Shown here one piece after another: positions 17,676 to 26,013 of a stretch of DNA of 41,656 bases (position 1 is the stretch's first letter; every line of letters begins with the position of its first letter). Below the pieces are notes generated by a model. The model did not search any database, was not told where the DNA came from, and saw only the letters and a program-made list of their open reading frames with translations. The translations under genes were made by a program, and so were the position numbers. This DNA comes from Propionibacterium cyclohexanicum (lineage in GTDB: Bacteria > Actinomycetota > Actinomycetes > Propionibacteriales > Propionibacteriaceae), in the NCBI RefSeq assembly GCF_900111365.1, contig NZ_FOGZ01000025.1:1-41656 (forward strand), given 5' to 3'.

Positions 17676-18929
17676 GTGGCCACACGAAATCACTCCCTGG
17701 GCAAGACCCTCTTCGGCATCTACGGGCCAACCCTGCTCGCCTCCATCGGCTTCGGCGCTGTCATCCCCCTGGTCGCCATCCAGGCTCGCGACCTGGGTGC
17801 CAGCGTGGGGCTCGCGGCGTTCATCACGGCCCTGCGCGGGATAGCCCAGGTTGTCGGTGATCTGCCTGCGGGGATCCTGGCCGAGCTGCTCGGGGAGCGC
17901 ATTGCCATCGCGGGGGCTTGCTTCACCGACGCAGTGACGATGGCCCTGATCTTCCTCACGCACTCGCTGCCGGTTTTGGCCATCGCGGTCTTCCTCCAGG
18001 GCTTCACCGCGTCAGTGTTCAATCTGGCCCGCCAGACCTATCTCACCGAGAACATCCCGCTGCACTGGCGGGCCCGGGCGATGTCGAGCCTCGGCGGGGT
18101 CTTCCGGGTGGGCTGGTTCGTCGGGCCACTCATCTCGGCGGCCGTCGTGAACCGCTGGAGCATGCCCGTGGCCTTCGCCTTCTCGGGCCTCATGAGCTTC
18201 GGCGCTGGCCTGGTGACGCTGTTCATGCCCAATCTGCCCGGCGAGACGGCACACAATGTGCAGGCAATCCGGCAGCGGCGGGCCACCCACCACATGAGTA
18301 CGTGGAGCGTGCTGCGCAAGCACAGCCACGTGCTGCTCACGATGGGGACCGGCTGCATGGCGCTCATGCTGATCCGTTCGGTGCGCCAGACGATCATCCC
18401 GCTGTGGGCAGAGGCGCACGGGGTGTCACCGGCGGCGACGAGCCTCATCTATTCGATATCGATGGCATTCGACGTGCTGCTCTTCTTCCCCGGCGGGGCC
18501 ATCATGGACGCGTTCGGTCGTTGGTGGGTGACGATTCCGGCCATCTCGACGATGAGCGTCTGTCTGCTTCTCATGCCGCTGACGCACTCCTTCGGCACGA
18601 TCACGCTCGTGGCCTGCATACTGGGCATCGGCAATGGGCTGTCCAGCGGAATCGTCCTGACCCTGGGCTCGGACTTCTCTCCCGAGGAGGGGCGGGCGGC
18701 GTTCCTCGCGGGCTGGCGGATGCTCTCGGATTCCGGCTCGGCGATGGGCCCGCTCATCATCAGCGGGGTCGCAGCGGTGGCAGGACTGGCCACCAGCTCG
18801 CTGGTGGTTGGGCTGCTCGGATTGGCCGGCGCCGGGTGGCTCGCGAAATATGTGCCGCGCACCGGCACGGCCGCCCTGGAGGAACGTGCTCGCAAGGCGT
18901 CCGGCGAAGGGGGGAAGGCTGCGGGATAG
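17676..18929 (+). CDS. MFS transporter
   Basis: The 417-residue protein has about 12 hydrophobic segments and the motif FITALRGIAQVVGDLPAGILAELLGER after the second helix, as in the major facilitator superfamily. Substrate is not evident. The GTG start at 17676 places MATRNHSLGKTLFGIYGPTLLASIGFG at the N-terminus; the frame extends 63 codons upstream to the tRNA region without hydrophobic or conserved content. It is followed by orn, 11 bp downstream, in the same direction, so the two may be co-transcribed. Confidence 0.85.
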   Translation: MATRNHSLGKTLFGIYGPTLLASIGFGAVIPLVAIQARDLGASVGLAAFITALRGIAQVVGDLPAGILAELLGERIAIAGACFTDAVTMALIFLTHSLPVLAIAVFLQGFTASVFNLARQTYLTENIPLHWRARAMSSLGGVFRVGWFVGPLISAAVVNRWSMPVAFAFSGLMSFGAGLVTLFMPNLPGETAHNVQAIRQRRATHHMSTWSVLRKHSHVLLTMGTGCMALMLIRSVRQTIIPLWAEAHGVSPAATSLIYSISMAFDVLLFFPGGAIMDAFGRWWVTIPAISTMSVCLLLMPLTHSFGTITLVACILGIGNGLSSGIVLTLGSDFSPEEGRAAFLAGWRMLSDSGSAMGPLIISGVAAVAGLATSSLVVGLLGLAGAGWLAKYVPRTGTAALEERARKASGEGGKAAG

Positions 18930-18940
18930 AGTTGCTCGCT

Positions 18941-19618
18941 GTGAACAACGGCATGATGGTGTGGATCGACTGTGAGATGACCGGGCTCGACCTGAGCGTC
19001 GACGAGCTCATCGAGGTGGCCTGCCTGGTCACCGATGGTGAGCTCAACGTGCAGGGTGAGGGTGTCGACGTACTCGTCAAGCCGAGCCAGGCCGCCGTGG
19101 ACAATATGAGCGAGTTCGTCACGCAGATGCACACCGCATCGGGCCTGCTCGAAGAGCTGAAGGACTGCACGACGAGCGTGCAGGAGGCTCAGCAGCAGGT
19201 GCTTGCCTATATCAAGCAGTACGTGCCGCAGGAGCGCAAGGCACCGCTGGCCGGCAACTCGATCGGCACCGACCGCACTTTCCTGGCCAAGGACATGCCC
19301 GAGCTCGAGGCGTGGGTGCACTACCGCAACATCGATGTCAGCTCGATCAAGGAGCTTGCCAAGCGCTGGTATCCGCGTGCCTACTACCAGGCGCCCGCCA
19401 AGCACGGGAACCACCGTGCACTGGCCGACATCCAGGAGTCGATCGAGGAGCTCAAGTACTACCGCGAGGCTGTCATGGTGGCCTCCCCCGGGCCCACCAC
19501 CGCCGAAGCCAAGATCATCGCTCACCGCTACGAGGGCAGCCTCACCGGGCTCAGTGATCGCGACGAGCCCCCGGAGGCAGACTTCGCCGGCGAGCCGGAC
19601 ACCGGCACCGTCGCCTGA
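18941..19618 (+). CDS. orn: Oligoribonuclease
   Basis: Orn is a 3'-5' exoribonuclease of the DEDDh (RNase T) family that degrades di- to penta-ribonucleotides left by other RNases, including pGpG. The 225-residue protein has all DEDDh motifs: WIDCEMTGLD (D and E), GNSIGTDRTFL (D) and KHGNHRALADI (the H and last D). It fits the usual 180-220 residue length, with a short acidic tail. GTG 18941 is taken as start; ATG 18953 would give a protein four residues shorter that begins MMVWID. Function is well supported. Confidence 0.95.
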   Translation: MNNGMMVWIDCEMTGLDLSVDELIEVACLVTDGELNVQGEGVDVLVKPSQAAVDNMSEFVTQMHTASGLLEELKDCTTSVQEAQQQVLAYIKQYVPQERKAPLAGNSIGTDRTFLAKDMPELEAWVHYRNIDVSSIKELAKRWYPRAYYQAPAKHGNHRALADIQESIEELKYYREAVMVASPGPTTAEAKIIAHRYEGSLTGLSDRDEPPEADFAGEPDTGTVA

Positions 19619-19733
19619 CGGCGCGCAGCGTCTGCGGGCCTTCGCAGTGCGATCCGAGACAAAGCGCCGTGGATTTGAGCAGACGTCGCTCGTTCCGGTA
19701 TCATAAGCGAGCTGTCCGAGCGCGGACGGCAAT

Positions 19734-19807
19734 GGTGGATGTAGCTCAGTTGGTAGAGCCCCTGGTTGTGGTCCAGGTGGTCGCGAGTTCAAGTCTCGTC
19801 ATCCACC
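19734..19807 (+). tRNA. tRNA-His (anticodon GUG)
   Basis: The acceptor GTGGATG pairs with CATCCAC, with the extra 5' G (-1) of tRNA-His opposite the discriminator C at 19807. The D-arm (GCTC/GAGC), anticodon loop TTGTGGT with GTG, and T-arm with GTTCAAGTC are clear. No CCA is encoded. An integrative element remnant starts directly behind its 3' end, so this tRNA gene is the likely attachment site. Confidence 0.93.
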
Positions 19808-19813
19808 CCGCTT

Positions 19814-19872
19814 GGGCCAAGTTCAAACTTTCGACCAAAAGAACCATCCTTGGTCCGGTTTGAGCTTGGCCC
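19814..19872 (+). terminator. Long imperfect hairpin after tRNA-His
   Basis: The arms GGGCCAAGTTCAAAC (19814-19828) and GTTTGAGCTTGGCCC (19858-19872) pair at 14 of 15 positions. An inner GACCAA/TTGGTC (19833-19838 and 19850-19855) extends the stem. The right arm is followed by TTCTTCC, so it could terminate transcription from the tRNA side. It also overlaps the end of the recombinase remnant and could be part of the element's recombination end. Confidence 0.55.
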
Positions 19873-20112
19873 TTCTTCCTGGCTTCGGCCGCCCAGTTCA
19901 GAGCGTTGCCCTGCACCTCGGGATCGCACAGCAGGTTGAAGGGCTTTTGGAACTTGACCCTGACCCGCCGCCCCCGTCCTCGTCGATGCAGATCCTGGTG
20001 AAGAACGCCTGGTTGCACAGTCCGCGGTTCAGGTCGTCGCACCGCTGGTAGATGTCCGAGACATTCGCCAAAGGCCAAGCGAATCCTCCGGGTTCTCCCG
20101 CGCCTCCGGGTA
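19815..20112 (-). pseudogene. Large serine recombinase, decayed C-terminal remnant
   Basis: Read on the minus strand, one frame gives ANVSDIYQRCDDLNRGLCNQ and then AFFTRICIDED. After a shift in a G-rich run near 19975 a second frame gives VRVKFQKPFNLLCDPEVQG and then NALNWAAEARKKG. Together these match the C-terminal end of site-specific serine recombinases of actinobacterial integrative elements (DDLNRxLxNQAFF and PF..L..PEV.A.AL.W). The N-terminal catalytic domain is absent because an IS3 element begins at 20113. It points at tRNA-His, as expected for an integrase next to its attachment site. Confidence 0.7.
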
Positions 20113-20164
20113 TGTCTCGCTCTTGGTTTGATGGAGGCTCTGAACATCCCGGAAGGATGAGGAG

Positions 20165-20485
20165 ATGCCTGCTTTGAAGAAGTATCCGCCCGAGTTGAAG
20201 GAGCGTGCGGTGCGGCTCGTGTTGGCCGCCCGCGACGAGTCCAGTGGCCGCCGCGGTGTGTGTACGCGCGTCGGTCAGCAGCTCGGGATCCCGGTTGACA
20301 CGTTGCGCAGCTGGGTGCAGCGCGCCGAGATCGATGAGGGGGCACGGCCGGGCACACCGACGGACGTGAACGCGCGGTTGATCGAGTTGGAACGGGAGAA
20401 CCGTGAGCTGCGGCGGGTGAACGCGATCCTGCGCAGCGCGTCGGCTTTCTTCGCGGCGGAGCTCGACCGCCCACAGAGCAGATGA
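20165..20485 (+). CDS. IS3-family transposase OrfA
   Basis: The 106-residue protein is a helix-turn-helix OrfA (KYPPELKERAVRLVLAA, then GIPVDTLRSWVQRAEID), ending in a leucine-zipper-like segment (ELERENRELRRVNAILRSAS). In IS3 elements it regulates transposition and is fused to OrfB by a -1 frameshift. Here it overlaps orfB by 4 bp in the -1 frame, the normal arrangement. The protein seems intact, but the element lacks a working OrfB. An A/G-rich Shine-Dalgarno (GGAAGGATGAGGAG) precedes the ATG. Confidence 0.88.
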   Translation: MPALKKYPPELKERAVRLVLAARDESSGRRGVCTRVGQQLGIPVDTLRSWVQRAEIDEGARPGTPTDVNARLIELERENRELRRVNAILRSASAFFAAELDRPQSR

Positions 20486-21185
20486 TCAGCTTCATCGGCG
20501 CGCACAGGGATGAGTTCGGGGTCGAGCCGATCTGCGGGGAGCTGCCGATCGCCCCGCAGACCTACTACGCCGCGAAAGACGAAGCCGGCGCCAGAGACCG
20601 ACCGGCTGACCTCGTCGAGCGGGAGTTCACCGCGTCCGCGCCGAACCGGCTCTGGGTCGCGGACATCACCTATATCCGCACGTTCACCGGTTGGGTCGAC
20701 GCGTCGTTCGTGATCGACGTGTTCTCCCGCCGCGTGGTGGGCTGGCAGCTGTCCACGAGCCTGCACACCGACCTCGCCCTCGATGCACTGAAGAGGGGCC
20801 TGTGGTCACGCACCCGCGGGGGCCGGGACGTGTCCGCGCTGATCCACCACAGCGACCGAGGCGTCCAGTATCGCGCCATCCGCTACACCCAGCGGCTCGC
20901 CGACGCCGGCGAGTCGCGTCCGTCGGAAGCCGGGGCGATAGCTATGACAATGCTCTCGCGGAGGCGTTCACCTCGCTCTTCAAGGCGGAGCTGATCCGCA
21001 TTCGCGGTCCCTGGAAGAGCATCGAAGACCTCGAGTTCGCGATCGCCGAATACATCGACTGGTTCAACCACCGACGCCTGCACGGCCAGATCGGCCACGT
21101 TCCACCCGTCGAGATTGAAACGGCGTACTACGCCGCCCACCCTGCTCCCGTCGCCGTCGGCGAACGGGTCAACGCGAGTCTCTAA
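20482..21185 (+). pseudogene. IS3-family transposase OrfB, internally deleted and frameshifted
   Basis: This is the DDE integrase of the element. The frame from 20482 carries RPADLVEREFTASAPNRLWVADITYIRTFTG (first catalytic D) and IHHSDRGVQY (second D). The next frame carries GSRGDSYDNALAEAFTSLFKAELI (catalytic E in NALAEAF) and the ending DWFNHRRLHGQIG. A one-base shift near 20907-20917 separates them. About 80 residues of the usual helical region are missing between KDEAGARD and RPADL near 20590. Both lesions make the gene inactive. Confidence 0.85.
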
Positions 21186-21203
21186 CAAACCCAGGGCTTG
21201 ACA

Positions 21204-21483
21204 GATTGTCAGCCTCTCGCGTAGAAGGGACGAGCATGACCTCGAATGCTGCCGAAGCAATCTCCCAGGGGTCCAGCCCGTGCTTGCCGGCCAGCGGCCG
21301 GTATCGGGCCGCGGTGTAACGCATCAGTTCGGCCGCTTCAGGATCCCGCCACGCTCCCGGGCCGGACTGATGAAGCCGGATCAGCAGAGCGCGTAGCCCT
21401 TCCGGAGTATCGAGGCCGTAGTCGGTTGTACCGGCCTGGAACCCAGCACCGTTGCTCGGTTCGGGTGGAGTGTGTTTGGTCAC
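21204..21483 (-). pseudogene. Hypothetical mobile-element gene truncated by the IS
   Basis: The open frame starts at GTG 21483 (VTKHTPPEPSNGAG) and encodes about 93 residues including LDTPEGLRALLIRLHQSG, then AARYRPLAGKHGLDPWEI. I recall similar proteins in actinobacterial integrative elements but no established function. After the IS boundary at 21203 the frame continues only into IS-derived DNA (LSSPGFVRDSR), so the original C-terminus is lost. Confidence 0.55.
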
Positions 21484-21522
21484 GGTAGCACCCCCGCGAA
21501 GGAGGTGGCCCCCGAGATCCAA

Positions 21523-21775
21523 GCGAAGGCGCGCGCCAGGGAGCCCCTACAACCGTGCGTCAGCGGGAGTGCCGCTTGCGCCGCGCTGCTGGCGCAGCAC
21601 GACTTGTCAGAAGGCCGTTTCGCGGCCTGCCCGACGAACTCGAAACCCTCCCGGCCGGAATCACCCCAGTGATGGTTGAACCGGGACTCTCCACTCCCGG
21701 AGTGCCCAACAGGAGCATTGGAACGCTGCTGCGGAACGGGGACTCGCATTGGTGCGAGCTCTAGCGAACCGTCAG
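21523..21775. other. Intergenic region without recognised gene
   Basis: This lies between the IS-truncated hypothetical gene and the MFS gene. Several short open frames cross it, but none has recognisable content or a good ribosome binding site. I found no RNA gene or clear terminator. Confidence 0.35.
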
Positions 21776-22960
21776 TCAGGTTGGGCGCGCCGAGCGCGCC
21801 GCGGTGAACAGTAGGAGAGCGACGAGGTAGGCGGTGATAGCGAGGATGGCGACGCCGGTGAAGCCGCTGGTTTCGGCGAAGACAGGTCCAGCGATCCCGA
21901 CGCCGATGGTGGTGCCGGCGTACATGGCGACGTTCGAGAGGGAAGACACCGTGCCGCGCGCCTGGCCTGCACCGGCTTGGAGGGTGGCCATCATGACGGG
22001 GAAAACAAAGCCTCCGGCAAGCATGATGATCGCCAGCAGCCCCACGGCGGGCATAAGCAGTCCGGTCACTGCGACGAGGAGATAGCCGGCAGCCATGACA
22101 ACTATTCCGACGGTAAGGGATCGGGAGGCACCCCAGCGAGCGACCAGGCGGTGGCCGAACAGAGAACCGGCAGCGTTGCCGCCTCCAATGAAGATCATGG
22201 CGACGCCGATACCTGTGGTGTCCAGGCCGAAGTCGCGGGCGAACCAGGAGCCGTAGAACGACAAGGCAGCGAAATTGCCGGTCTGGAACACGAAGTAAGC
22301 GATGAGGGCGACTACCAGCGGGCGGGATGTCAAGACCGCGCGATACCCGCGGGTAGCTGCGCCGACGGGCGCTGTCGTCCGGGCCACGGGCGGGAAGAAG
22401 ACCGTCAGCAGCGCCAGGACGATTGCGGCGGCGATGCTGATGGCGAAGAAGGAGAACCGCCACGACGCGGCGGCGAGGAACGCACCCAGCGGTATGCCGG
22501 CGAGCTGGGCGATCGCCAAGCCCGCAGTGGCTCGGCCCATCGTTCGTACGATCCGGTCGGCAGGTACGAGCTGAGGGATGGATGCCCAGATCTGTGGAGT
22601 TGCCAGTGCGGCGGCCGCGCCAGCAAGGAACCGGAACGCGGCCATCGACCAGAACCCCCATGCCAGACCGCAGGAAGCGGTGAGTATAGCGAAGCCGGTC
22701 ATGCCGACCAGGAGCATTCGTCGGCGATCCATCCGGTCCGAGATAGGGCCGGCAATCAGCGCGCATAGGGCGTAGCCGAGCGCGTAGGCGCTCACCAGCC
22801 ACCCGGACGCCTGAGTGGTCACATGGAACTGCTCTCGCAGTTCGGGAAGCAGGGGTGCGACGAGGAAAGTGTCGGTGCCGACGATGAACATCGTCGCGAA
22901 CGACAACCACCCCACAGTCTCGACGCCGATCTCCCGCCCTGTTCGCCGTGTCGTTGCCAT
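21776..22960 (-). CDS. MFS drug/metabolite efflux transporter (DHA1-like)
   Basis: The 394-residue membrane protein has about 12 helices. GPISDRMDRRRMLLVGM between helices 2 and 3 is the MFS motif A, and the helix-5 region LAIAQLAGIPLGAFLAAASW resembles the antiporter motif C of DHA1 drug exporters. The substrate cannot be predicted. It is divergent from a MerR-family regulator, and the 85-bp gap between the two genes contains a MerR-type operator at 23009-23030. I infer an inducible efflux pump under MerR control. Confidence 0.85.
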   Translation of the reverse strand: MATTRRTGREIGVETVGWLSFATMFIVGTDTFLVAPLLPELREQFHVTTQASGWLVSAYALGYALCALIAGPISDRMDRRRMLLVGMTGFAILTASCGLAWGFWSMAAFRFLAGAAAALATPQIWASIPQLVPADRIVRTMGRATAGLAIAQLAGIPLGAFLAAASWRFSFFAISIAAAIVLALLTVFFPPVARTTAPVGAATRGYRAVLTSRPLVVALIAYFVFQTGNFAALSFYGSWFARDFGLDTTGIGVAMIFIGGGNAAGSLFGHRLVARWGASRSLTVGIVVMAAGYLLVAVTGLLMPAVGLLAIIMLAGGFVFPVMMATLQAGAGQARGTVSSLSNVAMYAGTTIGVGIAGPVFAETSGFTGVAILAITAYLVALLLFTAARSARPT

Positions 22961-23008
22961 GCCCGCCCTTCCGGTTCGTTGGTGGAGGTACGGGTTCGAC
23001 GCTAAACT

Positions 23009-23030
23009 TTGACAGTGCTGTGAAGGTCAA
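23009..23030 (-). promoter_or_regulatory. MerR-type operator/promoter between MFS pump and merR
   Basis: The gap contains TTGAC (23009-23013) and GTCAA (23026-23030) as an inverted repeat. Read toward the MFS gene this gives TTGACCTTCACAGCACTGTC, with TTGACC as -35 and a -10-like TTTAGC about 19 bp away. An overlong spacer with a central dyad is the hallmark of promoters activated by MerR-type DNA distortion. Confidence 0.65.
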
Positions 23031-23045
23031 GCCTGGAAGGAACCG

Positions 23046-23489
23046 ATGATGCGAATCGCGGAACTCGCCAGACGGGTGGGAACGACCCCCCGGATGCTGC
23101 GCTACTACGAGGACGAAGGACTACTCACTCCCCAACGGGGCCTCAACGGCTACCGCGATTATGACGGAGCAGACTTGCAGACGGCTGAGCAGATCGTTGC
23201 TCTGTCCGAGGCTGGGCTCACCCTCTCGTCCATCCGCACTGTGTTGCCGTGTGCAGCGCCCGACGGCACGCGACTACGGGCCTGTCCCATGGTCACCCCA
23301 GAGTTGCGGCGCCAACTCGACACCATCCACGATCGCATAGCCGCGCTGACCCAAAGCGCGAACGCCATCGAGAACTACCTCGCCACACTCGAACCCCGCA
23401 ATGCCGGTACCGGCCTCGAACCGATTCCCGCCGCACTAGATCACCCGGTAAGCGCCCCGAAGGAATCAGGGCTTGCCACAGCCGTCTGA
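23046..23489 (+). CDS. MerR-family transcriptional regulator
   Basis: The 147-residue protein begins with the MerR winged helix (MRIAELARRVGTTPRMLRYY, then EDEGLLTPQRGLNGYRDY) followed by a long helix ending in RIAALTQSANAIENYLATLE, the dimerisation coil. It has two cysteines (LPCAAPDGTRLRACPM) in the middle, which could sense a ligand or metal but do not match a known metal-MerR signature. It is divergent from the MFS pump, which it probably controls together with itself. Starts at 23046 or 23049 are equally possible. Confidence 0.85.
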   Translation: MMRIAELARRVGTTPRMLRYYEDEGLLTPQRGLNGYRDYDGADLQTAEQIVALSEAGLTLSSIRTVLPCAAPDGTRLRACPMVTPELRRQLDTIHDRIAALTQSANAIENYLATLEPRNAGTGLEPIPAALDHPVSAPKESGLATAV

Positions 23490-23538
23490 TCCTGACTAAC
23501 AACTGTGCACGTATTCCACCGTTGGTGGGGTGTGCCCA

Positions 23539-23568
23539 CCTCTCTCATGAGACGACTCATGAGAGAGG
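23539..23568. repeat. Perfect 13-bp inverted repeat before relaxase remnant
   Basis: CCTCTCTCATGAG (23539-23551) and CTCATGAGAGAGG (23556-23568) are perfect complements around a 4-base loop (ACGA). It sits 5 bp before the ATG of the relaxase remnant. No T-tract follows, so it is not a typical intrinsic terminator. It could be a regulator site, or a nicking-region hairpin left from the conjugative element. Confidence 0.75.
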
Positions 23569-23573
23569 CCCAG

Positions 23574-25827
23574 ATGAAGGGTGGGGGTGATCCTGTTCCA
23601 CGGCAGCGGGGCTGCCGCGCGCCGGTATATCGAGGCCGATCGCTCGCGGGCGGACGAGTACTACCTGGGTGCGGATGATGCCGTGGCCGAGTACTCGACG
23701 CTCGACTCCCGCGGCGAGGTCACCGCCGCTCGATCCCTGACCGCCGATGAATACGAGGGATGGGTGGACTGGACAGAGCCGATCACGGGCGAGTCGATGG
23801 GTACCCCGCGCGAGCCCGGCGAGAGGTCGAAGGGCTCGCCGTTGTTCACTGAAATGACGATCAACGCGGCAAAGAGCCTTTCCGTCGCAGCCGCCCTCCA
23901 CCCAGAGGTCTCCGAAGCCCTCGATCAGGCTCAGCAGGACGCCCTTGTGGAGATACGGCGTTAGCTCGGTCAGCACTCCGTCACCAGGGTCGGGCCGCGT
24001 GAGGCCGATGAAAACCATCCTCATCGAGCGGGTGCAGGTCGTCGGCATCCGACAAAGACCTCCCGGGCGGGTGATCCGAACCGGCATATCCACATGCAGA
24101 TCGGCACGCGTATCTTTGCGGCTGGGAAGTGACGGGCGCTGGACACGGTGGCCCTGCTCAAGCAGCAGGGCGCGATCCATGCCCTCGCCACGATCACCGC
24201 CGAAGCGGGGGCGACGGTCGCACTTGTCGGTGACCGCGCACAGTTGCCCGCGGTCGGTCGTGGCGGTGTGCTCGATATGGCCGCCCAGATCAGAGGCCGC
24301 ACCTACGACATGACCGAACTCCACCGCTTCACCGATGCTGAGCACGCGGCCCTCACGCTGGCGATGCGCAACCGGGAGAACCCCGGAGCAGTGTTCGACC
24401 CACTCGCCGCGATGGGGCTCGTTACCCTCCGTGCTGATGAGAAGCATGCACGCGACCACATCACTGCACACGCGGGCGAGGATGTGGCGATTACGGTCGC
24501 CACGAACGACGAAGCCTCCGCGCTGAACGAACGCATCCGTACTGGCCGCATCGAGCGTGGTGAGGTCGATGACACGATCACCGCGACCGGCAGCGACGAG
24601 TTGCCGATCGGGCTGGTGACTTGATCCAGACGCGGAAGAAAGACGCCGCGCTGGGTGTCACGAATCGGCAACAGTGGATCGTGCAGCACGTCATGGAGGA
24701 TGGCACCGTTTACGCCCGCGAAGCCGCCAGCTGTCGCAGGAGCCCCCGCACCGTCGCCCTGCCGCCTGAGATGCGGGAGAGCATGCGCACCTTTCCTACG
24801 CGGCCACCGCGTACGGCGTCCAAGGCCGCAACCATGAACACCTCACACACGATCCTCTCGGAGGCGACGAGCGCATCCGGTATCTACGTCGGCATGACCC
24901 GAGGCCGCGACACCAACTATCTGCACATAGTTGCCAAGAACCTGACCGAAGCCAAGGCGCAGTTCATCGAGGCGGTGGACCGCGACCGGGCAGACCGTGG
25001 CCTCGACCACGCCACCGCCCAAGCAGTCAAAGCCGTGCGCGGCCTTGTTGCGGATGGGCCCGTACAGCTCGTTACTGACGAACTCGCTCGTCTCGACAGG
25101 GAGGCCGAGCGTGCCCAGAGGCAGGCGGAGCGGTGAGAGCAGATCGCCGCACGCCTCGACGCCCAACGCGCCGCGCACCGGGCCGAGGATGAGCAGGACA
25201 GTGCCGCGATCCACGCGGCCCAGAATGCTGCCGAGCAGGTCCGTGCCGAGGTCGCTGGCCGCTCGTACGGAAAGCCGAGATCGGCGGCGCGGCCTATGTC
25301 GCCGCTGTCGAGAGCGAAGCCACCGCCAGTGCCAAGCTCTCGACCGTCAGCAGGTTCGGCAGACGCAAAAGCCCGCGCTGAGCACCAGGCCGCGAAGGAG
25401 CAGGCGCAGGCTCAGCGAGCTGAGAGTGCGCGACGTGTGGGAGAGCGAGCCGCCCCGCACCCGCCAGACGCTCCTCACATGGGTAGCCGAGGCGGCGACG
25501 CGGAAAGAGACCCCCGCGTGCCTGATGCCGCTCGCATCGTCGAAACAGCGCGCACGGACCGAGGAATGACCTGGCGCCGACACAAGCAAGAACGGTTCGC
25601 GTTGCTGGCCCGTGAACTGGGAGTCGAGCAGGTACGCGGCGACCAGTTCGGAATGCGCACCATCAATCCACCGCAACGCTCGCGACGCCAAAGCGAGAGT
25701 TGCCCTGATCCGCACCGAGGCTGACGAACTCCGCAGCCTCCCCGTCAACAACGCCGCCCGGCGGATCAAGGCCATCCGCGCCGAGCAGGAGCAGGCGCGG
25801 CAGCGGGCAGCCCAGCGGGAGCGGTAA
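23574..25827 (+). pseudogene. TraA/TrwC-type relaxase-helicase, decayed (copy 1)
   Basis: The pieces align in order with actinobacterial MobF relaxases. ATG 23574 reads MKGG, then a one-base shift leads into VILFHGSGAAARRYIEADRS and a relaxase N-terminus ending at 23964. Shifted pieces then give SVTRVGPREAD and RAGDPNRHIHMQIGTRIFAAG, the region of the metal-binding histidines. Most of the protein is deleted, because the next frame (24148) is the RecD-like helicase (TVALVGDRAQLPAVGRGGVL). Further pieces carry SGIYVGMTRGRDTNYLH and a coiled, charged C-terminus to 25827. Several stops and shifts are present, so it cannot initiate transfer. Confidence 0.8.
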
Positions 25828-26013
25828 CTTGACCCGCTTGGCCGCGAACCACACCGGCGCGATCCGGGCCGCGACGGGCCAGAACGCAGTCTGTGACACA
25901 CGCAACGCGATTGTGCGCAACCGAGTGCGACCGATGCGGTCATTCTCACCGCTCCGGAGAAGCCTGATAGGTGGGTTTGACTTAGAGTGCGCTCTAACTT
26001 TTAGCATGTAGAT
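25828..26013. other. Spacer with MerR promoter between relaxase remnant and merR
   Basis: The left part may be relaxase C-terminal debris; the right part contains the promoter of the next gene. No gene of its own is evident. Confidence 0.4.
25978..26007 (+). promoter_or_regulatory. MerR-type promoter with palindromic operator
   Basis: A -35 TTGACT is separated by a 19-bp spacer from a -10-like TAGCAT, and the spacer region includes TTAGAG-TGCG-CTCTAA. This palindrome in an overlong spacer is typical of AdhR-like MerR regulators that activate their own operon. It lies just upstream of the merR start at 26014. Confidence 0.75.

Larger units (their letters stand above)
20113..21203 (+). mobile_element. 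IS3-family insertion sequence, inactive, with both ends
   Basis: The left end at 20113 (TGTCTCGCTCTTGGTTTGAT) and the inverted right end finishing at 21203 (complement TGTCAAGCCCTGGGTTTGTT) match at most positions, giving imperfect inverted repeats of about 28 bp. Between them lie orfA and a damaged orfB. The element is 1091 bp, shorter than the usual 1.2-1.5 kb, because of a deletion inside orfB. I see no target duplication (left flank ends in GGTA, right flank begins GATT). It cut off the serine recombinase on its left and a hypothetical gene on its right. Confidence 0.8.

Noticed and set aside
17918-19618. Single 566-codon plus-strand ORF
   Set aside because: The first 340 codons are the out-of-frame shadow of the MFS gene; the real gene is orn from 18941.
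19746-20495. Minus-strand ORF of 249 codons crossing tRNA-His
   Set aside because: Only its middle matches a recombinase C-terminus; the ends run through tRNA-His and the IS in antisense, so it is not a gene as drawn.
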